Source: Peptococcaceae bacterium 1109 (GTDB taxonomy: Bacteria; Bacillota; Limnochordia; Darwinibacteriales; Darwinibacteriaceae). From it: 64,000 bases of DNA. A program made the position numbers and the translations under genes. Location: the NCBI GenBank assembly GCA_001028815.1, contig LDJB01000001.1, forward strand, positions 246,707-310,706. The letters run 5' to 3'. Shown here piece by piece: positions 45,383-55,987 of the stretch (position 1 is its first letter; each line of letters starts with the position of its first letter). Under the pieces are notes generated by a model. It ran no database searches, was not told where the DNA came from, and was given only the letters and a program-made list of their open reading frames with translations.

Positions 45383-46006
45383 ATGATGCTGCTTGATTTG
45401 ACGGTTCGGGAGTTCCTCGAAGAGCTTGGATCAGACAGTGCGGTGCCAGGAGGTGGGAGCGCTTCCGCTCTGGCGGGCGCGGCTGCGGGCAGCCTCGTGC
45501 AGATGGTGGCGCGGATTAGTACCCGCAAGGAGGAAAACCCGCACCTCAAGGGTGCCCAGGAAAAAGCTGCGGCACTCACAGATAGGCTTAGCGACTTGAT
45601 CCAGCGGGATGCGGATGCCTTTGCCAAGGTGATGCAGGCATTTCGTCTCCCAAAAGGGACTCCTGAGGAGAAGGCCGCCCGCTCCAGAGCAATCGAGGCA
45701 GCGTACCACGAAGCTGCGGCTGTCCCCTTAGAAGTAATGGAAATCGGGGTTGAGATGCTCGCTTTGGCGGAAGTGGTGGCGGAACACGGCATCGCCAGTG
45801 CCATCAGCGATGCTTGCGTTGCAAGCCAGCTCAGCTGGGCAGCGGTTCAGGGAGCTGCCTACAACGTCCGGATCAACTTGCCCGGCATTAAAGACGAAGA
45901 GTTCGTACAGCAAGCTCAGAGCCGCATGGAAGAGCTCCTCTACGCCGCCGATGAAAGCAAGCTGGTCGTGGAAAAGTGCCTCTGCCAGCGGACCGAAGCG
46001 CGTTGA
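45383..46006 (+). CDS. fchA: Formimidoyl-THF cyclodeaminase (FchA family)
   Basis: 207 residues. Releases ammonia from 5-formimino-THF to give 5,10-methenyl-THF. AVPGGGSASALAGAAAGSL at the N-terminus is the family mark, and the rest is helical. It works directly after ftcD in the pathway and ends the operon. Its TGA overlaps the -35 of the tyrS promoter. AAAGGGGA precedes the ATGATG start. Confidence 0.93.
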   Translation: MMLLDLTVREFLEELGSDSAVPGGGSASALAGAAAGSLVQMVARISTRKEENPHLKGAQEKAAALTDRLSDLIQRDADAFAKVMQAFRLPKGTPEEKAARSRAIEAAYHEAAAVPLEVMEIGVEMLALAEVVAEHGIASAISDACVASQLSWAAVQGAAYNVRINLPGIKDEEFVQQAQSRMEELLYAADESKLVVEKCLCQRTEAR

Positions 46007-46032
46007 CACAGGGCTCTGCCATATGGTATTAT
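46003..46032 (+). promoter_or_regulatory. Promoter of tyrS
   Basis: TTGACA at 46003-46008 overlaps the fchA stop codon; an 18-base spacer leads to TATTAT at 46027-46032. Confidence 0.7.
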
Positions 46033-46038
46033 GCAAGC

Positions 46039-46272
46039 AACAGTATATTCTCGGGCTGTGACGGACTCAGTAGCACGCCGTGGTTACAACGATAGAGAGC
46101 AGGTTGGGTGGTGCAAAACCTGCAGGACACGGTGGGGCGAATTACACTCCTGAGCTTCAGCAGGAAACTGCTGCGGGTGCCATCCGTTAGCATGGCTAGA
46201 GGCGCTTTGGCGTGAATTAAGGTGGTACCACGGGTTCTCTCGTCCTTAAACAGGCGAGAGGACCTTTTTTCT
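46039..46272 (+). promoter_or_regulatory. Tyrosine-specific T-box leader (riboswitch)
   Basis: A T-box that senses uncharged tRNA-Tyr. Stem I: base helix CTCAG (46066-46070) with CTGAG (46150-46154), then CCGTG (46078-46082) with CACGG (46128-46132), enclosing GATAGAGAG. The specifier loop has TAC, a Tyr codon, at 46143-46145. A CAGCAG-GAAA-CTGCTG hairpin follows. The T-box AAGGTGGTACCACG at 46219-46232 pairs with the tRNA end. The terminator stem (46233-46242 with 46255-46264) plus six T at 46265-46270 ends transcription when tRNA is charged. Confidence 0.92.
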
Positions 46273-46293
46273 AGTAAGTGTGGAGGTGTGCTT

Positions 46294-47520
46294 ATGAGCA
46301 ATGTATTCGATATTCTGCAAGAGCGGGGCTTCGTGGAGCAGTGCACTTACCCAGAAGAGCTCCGGGAGCTCTTGGGAAAAGAATCTGTAACGTTCTATGT
46401 CGGGTTCGACGCGACTGCCAACAGCCTCACCTTGGGCCACTTGATCCCAATCATGGCTATGATTCACATGCAACAGGCTGGGCACAAACCCATCGTGCTC
46501 CTAGGCGGCGCAACCACCATGGTAGGCGACCCTTCTGGCAAGACCGATATGCGCAAGATGATGTCAAAAGACGACATCGCGGCCAACGTCGAGTCCTTCC
46601 GGGAGCAGTTTGGGCGCTTCCTCGATCTTGATGGTGGCGGCGTGCAAGTGGTCAACAACCTAGAATGGTTTGCGGATATGAGTTTCTTGGAGTTTGTGCG
46701 CGACATCGGCCGGCACTTCTCTGTAAACCGCATGTTGGCTGCGGAGTGCTACAAGTCCAGGTTGGAGACGGGCTTGACTTTCTTGGAGTTCAGTTACATG
46801 CTCATGCAGTCCTACGACTTCTTAGAGCTCTTCCGTCGCTACAACTGCCGCCTGCAGTTAGGCGGCAACGACCAGTGGTCGAACATTCTCGGAGGCTATG
46901 AACTAGTCCGACGAGAAGAAAGCACGCCAGTCTATGCCCTGACTTTGAAGCTCCTCACCACCAGTACAGGGAAGAAGATGGGCAAGACTGAGGCCGGTAC
47001 GGTGTGGCTTGATCCTGAGCGTACATCCCCCTATGAGCTTTTCCAATACCTGCGCAATGTGGATGACCAGGATGTGGAAAACTGCCTGGCTTTGCTTACC
47101 TGCCTCCCCATGGATGAGGTAAAGCGCTTGGGCAGCCTGGAGGGCTCAGAAATCAACCAGGCGAAGGAGACTCTGGCCTACGAAGTGACCAAGCTCGTCC
47201 ATGGTGAAGAGGAAGCGGAAAAAGCCCGTCAAGCGGCAAAGCAGCTGTTTGGGGGTGGAGGCTCGAGCGAGCACATGCCTTCAACCACCATGGATGGGGC
47301 TGCCTTCGCTGAGGGGATGGACATTCTTACTCTCTTGATAGAAACAGGGCTAGCTGGATCCCGCAGTGAGGGCCGGCGCCTGGTTCAGCAAGGGGGAGTT
47401 CACCTCGGTGAGGAACGAGTGGCAGATATTGCCCAAGTGGTTACCTTAGGCCATTTCCAGGATGGGGAGTTGATTATCCGCAAGGGTAAGAAAGTCTACC
47501 ATAAAGTGGTTCTCGCCTAG
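46294..47520 (+). CDS. tyrS: Tyrosine--tRNA ligase
   Basis: 408 residues, class I synthetase. The HIGH-like motif is LTLGHL, the KMSKS-like motif is KKMGKT, and GGNDQWSNI is typical. A C-terminal S4 RNA-binding domain is at about 340-408. Charges tRNA-Tyr. Its ATG (46294) follows GTGGAGGTG after the T-box terminator. Its own terminator follows. The T-box control by uncharged tRNA-Tyr fits. Confidence 0.97.
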   Translation: MSNVFDILQERGFVEQCTYPEELRELLGKESVTFYVGFDATANSLTLGHLIPIMAMIHMQQAGHKPIVLLGGATTMVGDPSGKTDMRKMMSKDDIAANVESFREQFGRFLDLDGGGVQVVNNLEWFADMSFLEFVRDIGRHFSVNRMLAAECYKSRLETGLTFLEFSYMLMQSYDFLELFRRYNCRLQLGGNDQWSNILGGYELVRREESTPVYALTLKLLTTSTGKKMGKTEAGTVWLDPERTSPYELFQYLRNVDDQDVENCLALLTCLPMDEVKRLGSLEGSEINQAKETLAYEVTKLVHGEEEAEKARQAAKQLFGGGGSSEHMPSTTMDGAAFAEGMDILTLLIETGLAGSRSEGRRLVQQGGVHLGEERVADIAQVVTLGHFQDGELIIRKGKKVYHKVVLA

Positions 47521-47556
47521 GGGCCGCCTCGGGCCCTGGTGGCGCTTTATCCGAAG

Positions 47557-47586
47557 AACACCGCGCAGAGCCGCGGTGTTTTTCCT
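47557..47586 (+). terminator. Terminator after tyrS
   Basis: AACACCGCG / CGCGGTGTT, a perfect nine-base-pair stem with a six-base loop and a T-run. Confidence 0.85.
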
Positions 47587-47636
47587 TGACAGACGGAGAT
47601 TTTCGGGGGAAAATAGTTTTGTTGTCTAATTATTAG
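47586..47636 (+). promoter_or_regulatory. Promoter and likely operator of the MarR/ABC operon
   Basis: TTGACA at 47586-47591, 17-base spacer, GAAAAT at 47609-47614. A palindrome CTAAT-T-ATTAG at 47626-47636 sits just past the start point and would suit a MarR-type repressor. Confidence 0.5.
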
Positions 47637-47661
47637 TACCCCAAACTACCGAGGTGAAGAA

Positions 47662-48120
47662 GTGAACGGTGAACAGGAATTGGTCGTAGATTTGATCAGC
47701 GCGCTGGAAAGCCTCAGGAAGACCCATTGGCGCCCCGAGGTGGAGCTGCCCATCACTCCCAGTGAAATGAACCTCCTACTCACCCTCTATCAGCACTGCG
47801 ATGGCATCCGGCAGGGCATTCAGCCCTCTGAGCTCGGGGAGCTCATGCAGATCGCGCGCCCCACGGTTACCGCGCTGCTCAATTCTTTGGAGGGAGCAGG
47901 TTATGTTAGGCGGAGGCCTGGGCAAACGGACCGGAGGGCGGTTCTGGTTGAGCTGACAGAGGCAGGGGAGGCGTTTGTGTGTGAAGGGCGCCGCATGTTT
48001 TTCAGACACATGGCGCGCCTAGTGGAGTTCCTGGGGGAAAGAGATGCCCAGGAGCTGATCCGCTTGGTTCGTAGAGTACAGCAGTTTAGCGAGATGGGGA
48101 AATCGAAATGTGGAAACTAA
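47662..48120 (+). CDS. MarR family transcriptional regulator
   Basis: 152 residues, winged helix-turn-helix: LGELMQIARPTVTALLNSLE is the recognition part, and RRRPGQTDRRAVLVELTEAG is the wing. Probably represses this operon, released by a compound that the exporter then removes. GTG start after GAGGTGAAG. It overlaps the first ABC gene by 13 bases. Confidence 0.92.
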   Translation: MNGEQELVVDLISALESLRKTHWRPEVELPITPSEMNLLLTLYQHCDGIRQGIQPSELGELMQIARPTVTALLNSLEGAGYVRRRPGQTDRRAVLVELTEAGEAFVCEGRRMFFRHMARLVEFLGERDAQELIRLVRRVQQFSEMGKSKCGN

Positions 48121-49835
48121 CCAGATTCATGAGACCATATATCGGTGGGATCATCCTTGTGGTGGGCGCAGTGTTCTTTCAAGCATTTGCAGAACTGATG
48201 CTGCCCAACCTTATGTCTCAGATCGTAGATCAGGGAATCGCCCAGGGAAACATCTCCCTCATATGGCAGGTAGGCGCGAGGATGCTGTTGGTAGCCCTGG
48301 GTGGTACCGTGTTGGCAGTGGGCGGTACTTACCTAGAATCACGTCTCTCTTCAGCGCTGGGGCGAGACATGCGCCGAGCAGTGTTTGCCAGGGCGGAGTC
48401 TTTTTCCCTCCAGGAATTCAACGAACTCGGGACTGCATCGCTGATTACCCGTACCACAAATGATGTTAGCCAGGTTCAGCAAGTCTTTCTCACTCTTACG
48501 CGAGTTGCAGCCAGGGCTCCCCTGATGGCAGCGGGCGGCGTGGTGATGGTCCTGGCTAAGGATCCACGCCTAGCAACCATGGTGATCGCAATATTGCCCG
48601 CCCTGGCCCTGATCATTGTGGTCGTGGCCAGGAAGGTTATGCCTCTCTTTAGGAAGATTCAGGGTAAGCTTGATCAGCTTAACCGCGTAGCCCGGGAGCA
48701 GTTAATGGGCGTGAGGGTGATCCGAGCTTTCGACCGGGTAGAGTTCGAGCAAGGCCGTTTCGCGGATGCCAACAAGGATCTGACAACCATCACCCTGCGG
48801 GTAAGCCGTATCATGGCTCTGCTCATGCCTCTCATGAGCCTGATCTTGAACCTCACTACCGTTGGGATCGTGTGGTTCGGCAGCAAACGAATCGACATGG
48901 GCCACATGGCAGTAGGGGATATGATGGCCTTTACTCAGTACGCCATGCATATCCTTATGTCCTTGGTTATGATGTCCATGATCTTCGTAATGCTGCCCAG
49001 GGCTGCCGCATCTGCAGAACGCATTAACGAGGTGCTGGAGAAGGACCCACGGATTACTGACCCGGAGAGGCCCGTGCCAACCCAGAAGGGCCGAGGCCAA
49101 GTGGAGTTTGATGGGGTCACCTTCACCTATCCTGGAGCGGAAGCTCCCGTCCTCGAAAACATATCCTTTGTGGCAAGGCCTGGGGAGACAACGGCCATTA
49201 TCGGGGGTACTGGGTCAGGCAAATCCACCCTTCTCAATCTCATTCCAAGGTTTTACGATGCAGATAGCGGCAGCGTCCGCATCGATGGGGTCGATGTGCG
49301 GCAGCTTCCTCTGACAAGCCTCAGGGAGAGGCTGGGCTATGTTCCCCAAAGGGCCGTGCTCTTTTCAGGGACGATAGCCTCGAATATTCGGGCTGGAAAG
49401 GACGGGGCCAGTGCGGAAGAAGTGGAGGCTGCGGCAGAAACAGCCCAAGCACTGGACTTCATCCTCAGCAAGGAAGGGGAATTCGAAGCACCCATCAGCC
49501 AAGGGGGAGCAAATGTATCTGGGGGCCAGAAACAGCGTCTGGCCATTGCCAGAGCGGTGGTGCGGAAGCCCGACATCTATCTCTTTGATGATTCGTTTTC
49601 CGCTGTGGACTTCAAAACCGATGCGAAGCTCCGAGCTGCCCTGGAAAAGGTGGCCCGTGACAAGACGGTGATTGTGGTTGCCCAGCGCATCAGCACCATC
49701 ATGCACGCTGACCAAATAGTAGTACTAGACGCTGGCAGAATCGTGGGTAAGGGTACGCACAAAGAGCTTCTACGGAGCTGTCCAGTATACCAAGAGATTG
49801 CTGCATCGCAGCTCGGTGAGGAGGCGCTGGCATGA
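48108..49835 (+). CDS. ABC exporter subunit with degenerate catalytic site
   Basis: 575 residues: six-helix membrane domain, then a nucleotide-binding domain. Walker A GGTGSGKST (about 365), signature VSGGQKQR (469), Walker B LFDDSFSAVD (491), in which Asp replaces the catalytic Glu. This is the pattern of the weak site in heterodimeric exporters such as TM287/288 and LmrCD. Partner of the next gene; likely exports drugs or lipids. Confidence 0.93.
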   Translation: MWKLTRFMRPYIGGIILVVGAVFFQAFAELMLPNLMSQIVDQGIAQGNISLIWQVGARMLLVALGGTVLAVGGTYLESRLSSALGRDMRRAVFARAESFSLQEFNELGTASLITRTTNDVSQVQQVFLTLTRVAARAPLMAAGGVVMVLAKDPRLATMVIAILPALALIIVVVARKVMPLFRKIQGKLDQLNRVAREQLMGVRVIRAFDRVEFEQGRFADANKDLTTITLRVSRIMALLMPLMSLILNLTTVGIVWFGSKRIDMGHMAVGDMMAFTQYAMHILMSLVMMSMIFVMLPRAAASAERINEVLEKDPRITDPERPVPTQKGRGQVEFDGVTFTYPGAEAPVLENISFVARPGETTAIIGGTGSGKSTLLNLIPRFYDADSGSVRIDGVDVRQLPLTSLRERLGYVPQRAVLFSGTIASNIRAGKDGASAEEVEAAAETAQALDFILSKEGEFEAPISQGGANVSGGQKQRLAIARAVVRKPDIYLFDDSFSAVDFKTDAKLRAALEKVARDKTVIVVAQRISTIMHADQIVVLDAGRIVGKGTHKELLRSCPVYQEIAASQLGEEALA

Positions 49836-51664
49836 GGCACGGACCAGGAAGAGCAGGTATGCAAATGCAGCGGGCCAAGGACTTTCGGGGGACTGTCCGG
49901 CGGCTGCTCACCTATCTAAGGCCCCATCGTTTTGCCATGCTGATGGTGCTTGTGTTTGCGGTGATCAGCACCGTGTTCAATATTTTCTCTCCCCAGCTTT
50001 TAGGGCGAGCAACCACCATTCTGTTCCAAGGTGTAATGGAGAAGGCTCAGGGAGTTCCTGGGGCCGCGATCGACTTCGCTGCGCTGAGGACCATATTGGC
50101 CGCGCTCGCGGGCCTATACATCGCGGGAACACTCTTTGTTTACCTCCAGCAGTACATTATGACCGGGGTGACTCAGCGGATCGTCTACGATCTCCGGGAG
50201 GACATTAACCTGAAGCTGGCCAAATTGCCTCTGCGGTACTACGATCGGACCCCTCACGGGGATACGCTTAGTCGGATCACAAACGACGTGGACATGGTGA
50301 GCCAGACTCTTCAACAAGGCGTGACGCAGCTTGTCACATCCGCGGTCACCGTCGCCGGGGTGGTCATCATGATGCTGCGCATCAGCCCAGTGATGACATT
50401 GGTTACGATGGTTATGCTTCCCTTGAGTGGACTCATCAGTGTGCTCGTCATCTCTCGATCTCAGCGGTTTTTCGCAGGCCAACAACGATGGCTCGGGGAA
50501 CTCAATGGGCATGTGGAAGAGATGTTTACAGGCCATCCTGTGGTGAAGGCGTATGGGCTGGAAGAGGCTTCCCTAGGGAAGTTTGACCAGATCAACGGCG
50601 AGCTCTACGAGCACAGCTGGAAGGCTCAGTTTGTATCGGGGACTATCATGCCTCTCGTCAATTTTGTGGGAAATCTGGGCTACGTGGCAATCAGCGTCTT
50701 AGGCGGTGTCTTCGCTCTGCGGGGCCAGATCACCATCGGGGATATCCAGGCGTTTATCCAGTATTCCCGCTGGTTTACCATGCCCATCACCCAAGCGGCC
50801 AATATCCTCAATATGCTCCAAGCAGCGGTGGCCGCGGCGGAACGGGTCTTTGAGCTCCTCGATGAGGTAGAGGAACCAGAGGACGGGAAGAATGCTAAGG
50901 CACTCACCCAGCCTAAGGGCAGGGTAGAATTCAGCGACGTCACCTTCGGCTATGATCCTGGTAAGCCCATTCTTAGGGGCGTGGACATTAAGGCCAAGCC
51001 TGGCCAAACCATTGCCATCGTAGGCCCAACTGGAGCAGGAAAGACTACCTTGGTTAACCTCTTGATGCGCTTCTACGATGTGGACGCGGGCGAGATCACT
51101 GTTGATGGAGAGAATATAACCAAGATTACTCGGGGGAGCTTGCGGAGGGCTTTCGGCATGGTACTACAGGATACGTGGCTCTTCCACGGTACTATACGAG
51201 ACAATATCGCCTACGGCAGAGCGGGAGCCAGTGAGGCCGAGGTTGTGGCTGCGGCCAAGGCTGCCCACGCGCATCACTTTATTCGGACATTACCCGAGGG
51301 CTATGATACAATTCTCAGTGAGGACGGTACTAATATTTCGCAGGGTCAGCGCCAACTGCTCACCATTGCCCGGGCGGTTCTGGCAGACCCAGCCATTCTG
51401 ATCCTGGACGAAGCCACCAGCTCAGTGGACACCCGCACCGAGCTCCTCATCCAAAGGGCTATGGCAGAGCTCATGAAGGGGAGGACTAGCTTTGTTATTG
51501 CCCACCGCCTTTCTACAATTCAAGGTGCGGATACCATCTTGGTTGTGAACGATGGGCAGATCGTGGAGCAGGGTACCCATTCCCAACTCCTGGCAAAGCA
51601 AGGCTTTTACGCAGAATTGTATTACAGTCAGTTCTCCGGGGAAACCCACTCCCAAGCGCGATGA
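49832..51664 (+). CDS. ABC exporter subunit with canonical catalytic site
   Basis: 610 residues. Walker A GPTGAGKTT (about 397), signature ISQGQRQL (501) with Gln for the third-position Gly, and Walker B ILDEATSSVD (522) with the catalytic Glu intact. It would pair with the preceding subunit to give one working and one degenerate site. It starts inside the preceding stop (ATGA). The last 37 bases overlap the convergent hydrolase gene with no terminator between. Confidence 0.93.
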   Translation: MRHGPGRAGMQMQRAKDFRGTVRRLLTYLRPHRFAMLMVLVFAVISTVFNIFSPQLLGRATTILFQGVMEKAQGVPGAAIDFAALRTILAALAGLYIAGTLFVYLQQYIMTGVTQRIVYDLREDINLKLAKLPLRYYDRTPHGDTLSRITNDVDMVSQTLQQGVTQLVTSAVTVAGVVIMMLRISPVMTLVTMVMLPLSGLISVLVISRSQRFFAGQQRWLGELNGHVEEMFTGHPVVKAYGLEEASLGKFDQINGELYEHSWKAQFVSGTIMPLVNFVGNLGYVAISVLGGVFALRGQITIGDIQAFIQYSRWFTMPITQAANILNMLQAAVAAAERVFELLDEVEEPEDGKNAKALTQPKGRVEFSDVTFGYDPGKPILRGVDIKAKPGQTIAIVGPTGAGKTTLVNLLMRFYDVDAGEITVDGENITKITRGSLRRAFGMVLQDTWLFHGTIRDNIAYGRAGASEAEVVAAAKAAHAHHFIRTLPEGYDTILSEDGTNISQGQRQLLTIARAVLADPAILILDEATSSVDTRTELLIQRAMAELMKGRTSFVIAHRLSTIQGADTILVVNDGQIVEQGTHSQLLAKQGFYAELYYSQFSGETHSQAR

Positions 51665-52401
51665 ATGTTTTCCCCTGCAATAAACTCCAGGATTTTCGCG
51701 GCTAACTGCTGGTTGTAGGGGGGAACCACAGGAACATTATGGGTCCCACCCTCAAGCCAGAAGCACTCCTTTCGGCGGGATGAAATCTTGGCATAGATGA
51801 TCTCCGCACTCTCTGGCTTCACTGTTGTATCATCGCGGGTGTGGATGACAAGAGCCGGTGCGGTGATATGGGGCAAGATTGTCCGGGTGTGCCCTGCGAG
51901 GCTGTAGAGCTCTGCAGCGGCCGCGGTGGGGAAGCGGTCATAGTGGAGCAGGTACTGCTGAATCGCTGGTGGATGGGATTTACGCTTTGCCTCCACATAG
52001 GGCCGGAAGTACTTTGCCAGCCATGCCCAGGAGAGGAGAGGATCGGCCGCCTTAAGGGCAGCTGCGATGGTCACCACTGCGCTTACCCGGTTGCGGGCAG
52101 CTATCTGCAGAGCTAGGAGGCCGCCCATGGAGTGGCCGATCACCACAACACTGTTGCAGCCTTGTTTGAGACGGTTAAGGCCCTGCTGAGCCCCTTCAAT
52201 CCAATCGCAGTACGTGACCTTGCGGAGGTCCTCCGGAACCGTGCCGTGGCCAGGAAGGAGGGGACCGTGGACTGTGTACCCTGCATTGTGTAGCGCTTCA
52301 CCTAAGGGGAGGAGTTCCGCCGGTGTGCTGGTAAAGCCGTGCAAGAGCAGGCAGCCTGTGCGGCCGCCGGCCATAAAGAACGCCGCCTTGAGGTCAGTCA
52401 T
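51628..52401 (-). CDS. Alpha/beta hydrolase (carboxylesterase Est30-like)
   Basis: 257 residues. Nucleophile Ser in IGHSMGG, Asp in HTRDDTTV, His in GGTHNVP, and the oxyanion region LLLHGFTSTP. Resembles Est30 carboxylesterases or monoacylglycerol lipases; the substrate is unknown. AAGGGAGGG precedes the ATG. Its 3' end runs 37 bases into the end of the ABC exporter gene. Confidence 0.88.
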   Translation of the reverse strand: MTDLKAAFFMAGGRTGCLLLHGFTSTPAELLPLGEALHNAGYTVHGPLLPGHGTVPEDLRKVTYCDWIEGAQQGLNRLKQGCNSVVVIGHSMGGLLALQIAARNRVSAVVTIAAALKAADPLLSWAWLAKYFRPYVEAKRKSHPPAIQQYLLHYDRFPTAAAAELYSLAGHTRTILPHITAPALVIHTRDDTTVKPESAEIIYAKISSRRKECFWLEGGTHNVPVVPPYNQQLAAKILEFIAGENIHRAWEWVSPEN

Positions 52402-52491
52402 GTGGATCCCTCCCTTACGTGTTGGTATAACACAATACTAACATTCAACACACAAAAATGCAATTCTTTATTCCCCGGAAATAGAGGGTGA

Positions 52492-53574
<1,083 letters not shown>

Positions 53575-53579
53575 TGCAG

Positions 53580-53861
53580 ATGTACGTGGGATGCCTCATT
53601 GTGGACTTCCATATTCCCGCAACTGCTTCGCTGAAAGACAAGCGGAGCATCGTGAAGAGCAACATTCAGCGCGCCCAACAGCGGTTTAACGCCTCCATTG
53701 TGGAACTCGCAGATCATGACCTGTGGCGGCGGGCTACGATCGGTGCCGCAGCCTGCGGCGCCGAACCAGGGCAAATCGAGGGCCAGCTAAGGGCGCTGCT
53801 TAGCTTCCTCGAGGCAGATCCTCGATGGGAGGCTCTGCGAGTTGATTTCACTTGGCGTTAG
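53580..53861 (+). CDS. ylxP: YlxP/DUF503 family protein
   Basis: 93 residues, matching YlxP in length. Conserved parts are LIVDFHIPATASLKDKRSIV, VVE-like IVELADHDLWRRATIG, and the end RVDFTWR. Family role unclear, often beside translation genes such as rbfA. ATG 53580 is preferred by length and by the GGGAG site; ATG 53574 overlaps the mnmA stop and is also possible. Confidence 0.85.
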   Translation: MYVGCLIVDFHIPATASLKDKRSIVKSNIQRAQQRFNASIVELADHDLWRRATIGAAACGAEPGQIEGQLRALLSFLEADPRWEALRVDFTWR

Positions 53862-53940
53862 AGGAATTCGGCAAGAAATTGAGAACTAATAGCAAAATGA
53901 CAGAGGAGATCGAGAAACCATCCACGGAGGAGGCTGACCA

Positions 53941-55521
53941 GTGTTCGAAACTAATGTCGGCAGACTAGAAGCGATTTTGGCGCAGAAAACCACTCTGAAG
54001 GACTTGACCACAGCGCAGCTAGTAGAGTTCGCAGTTCGGCGGGGAGAAGGGTTGTTGGCGGCAAACGGAGCTTTGACGGTCCAGACCGGGAAGTATACCG
54101 GCCGCTCACCTAATGATAGGTTTATCGTACGGGATCGCGTTACCAATGATACAGTCGAGTGGGGAAGCGTGAACGTGCCCATGCAGGAAGGTGTGTTCCA
54201 ACGGCTGTACCAGCGAGTCCTGGATTATTTGGCCGAGCGGGATCAGTTGTTCGTGTTCAGAGGGTTTGTGGGGGCAGATCCAGCCCATTCCATGCCCATC
54301 CAAGTGGTAAATGAATATGCGTGGCAGAACCTCTTTGCCAGGCAGCTGTTTGTCCGCCCGCAGGGTGAGAGCCTCCAGGGTTTTGCCCCTGAGTTTACTG
54401 TGATTGCAGTGCCTGGTTTGAAGGTGGACCCCGCTGAAATGGGCACCAACTCCGAAGCCTTTATTGTAATCTCCTTTGCGGAGCGCATCGTCCTTATTGG
54501 GGGAACCGCGTATGCTGGGGAGATCAAGAAGTCCATTTTCTCTGTCATGAACTACCTATTGCCTCAAAAAGGCATTTTATCTATGCACTGCTCTGCAAAT
54601 GTGGGCGCAGAGGGTGATACCGCTCTGTTTTTCGGCCTGTCGGGCACTGGAAAGACCACTCTCTCCACCGATCCAGGCCGCCGGCTAATTGGAGATGACG
54701 AACACGGTTGGTCCGAGAACGGCATCTTCAACTTCGAGGGTGGCTGCTACGCAAAGTGCATTAACCTCTCGCAAAAGGATGAACCCCAGATATGGGACGC
54801 GATCAAGTTTGGGTCTGTTATGGAGAATGTGGTGATTGACCCGGTGACCCGCATCCCGGACTTTACCGATGGGTCGCTGACGGAGAACACCCGGGTAGCC
54901 TATCCCTTGGATCACATCCCTGGGCGGGTGCCGGACAGCCGAGGCGGCCACCCCCGGGCTGTTGTGTTCCTCACAGCGGACGCCTTTGGCGTATTGCCCC
55001 CTGTGAGTATCCTCAACGATGATCAGATAATCTACCATTTCCTCTCTGGATACACAAGCAAGCTTGCAGGGACTGAGCGGGGTATTAAGGAGCCTCAGGC
55101 TACCTTCTCAGCTTGTTTCGGCGAACCTTTTCTGCCACTGCACCCCAAGAAGTACGGGGAGATGCTCCGGGACTTGGTGGCACAGCACGGCGCAAAGGTC
55201 TACCTGATTAACACCGGTTGGTCCGGGGGCCCATTTGGCGTGGGGAAGCGGATCTCCATTGCCTATACCAGGGCTATTGTGAAAGCGGCGCTCTCGGGTG
55301 CCCTGGTTGATGTGGAGCAACGCGTGGACCCGATCTTTGGCTTGACTGTGCCTACAAGCTGCCCAGGCGTGCCTGCGGAGGTTTTGGATCCGAAGAGCAC
55401 TTGGGCTGATCCAGAGGCCTATGAGGCTAAGGCCAGAGAACTTGCACGAGCCTTCCAGGACAGTTTCGCCCGCTATGGCAGCCTCGGAAGGGAGCTGGGC
55501 AACGGCGGGATGAAGATCTAG
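53941..55521 (+). CDS. pckA: Phosphoenolpyruvate carboxykinase (ATP)
   Basis: 526 residues. Converts oxaloacetate and ATP to PEP, or the reverse in anaerobes. P-loop GLSGTGKTT near 231, substrate loop [14 protein letters not shown], and metal-site region [12 protein letters not shown] start with ACGGAGGAGG upstream. It is followed ten bases later by the DUF188 gene. Confidence 0.96.
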   Translation: MFETNVGRLEAILAQKTTLKDLTTAQLVEFAVRRGEGLLAANGALTVQTGKYTGRSPNDRFIVRDRVTNDTVEWGSVNVPMQEGVFQRLYQRVLDYLAERDQLFVFRGFVGADPAHSMPIQVVNEYAWQNLFARQLFVRPQGESLQGFAPEFTVIAVPGLKVDPAEMGTNSEAFIVISFAERIVLIGGTAYAGEIKKSIFSVMNYLLPQKGILSMHCSANVGAEGDTALFFGLSGTGKTTLSTDPGRRLIGDDEHGWSENGIFNFEGGCYAKCINLSQKDEPQIWDAIKFGSVMENVVIDPVTRIPDFTDGSLTENTRVAYPLDHIPGRVPDSRGGHPRAVVFLTADAFGVLPPVSILNDDQIIYHFLSGYTSKLAGTERGIKEPQATFSACFGEPFLPLHPKKYGEMLRDLVAQHGAKVYLINTGWSGGPFGVGKRISIAYTRAIVKAALSGALVDVEQRVDPIFGLTVPTSCPGVPAEVLDPKSTWADPEAYEAKARELARAFQDSFARYGSLGRELGNGGMKI

Positions 55522-55531
55522 GAGAGTTTCT

Positions 55532-55987
55532 ATGCTCACCATCATCGTTGACGCAGATGCATGCCCCCGCAGCTGCATGGCGACGCTTAAGAGGCTCAAG
55601 GGTAGCTGGGGGTATCGTCTGCTTACCGTCTCATCGGTAGATCACCAGATCGACAGCGAGGACCATATTACAGTGGGGAAGGGGAAGGATAACACTGACC
55701 TGGCTGTAATAAACAACACCAGCCCTGGGGACATTGTGGTAACTCAGGATTGGGGTTTGGCGGCGCTGGCCTTGGGAAAGGGAGCTCAGGCCATTGCTCC
55801 CTCGGGAAGGATCTTTACTGATGCCAGTATTGACTTTCTCCTGGAAGAGCGCTTTCTGAAAGCACAGTACCGAAGGGCTGGGGGGCGCACCAAAGGGCCC
55901 ACGCCCCGCTCTAGAGACGATGACCAGCGCTTTGAGGCGAGTTTGATCGAGCTCTTGAAAAAGGTGAAGTCTAATGCAAAACAGTAG
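55532..55987 (+). CDS. YaiI/YqxD family protein (DUF188)
   Basis: 151 residues. PIN-like fold with IVDADACP, VTQDWGLAALAL and RRAGGRTKGPTPRS. Function unknown. Overlaps the start of zwf by 14 bases, so it is in the same operon with pckA upstream. Predicted cytoplasmic. Confidence 0.9.
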   Translation: MLTIIVDADACPRSCMATLKRLKGSWGYRLLTVSSVDHQIDSEDHITVGKGKDNTDLAVINNTSPGDIVVTQDWGLAALALGKGAQAIAPSGRIFTDASIDFLLEERFLKAQYRRAGGRTKGPTPRSRDDDQRFEASLIELLKKVKSNAKQ

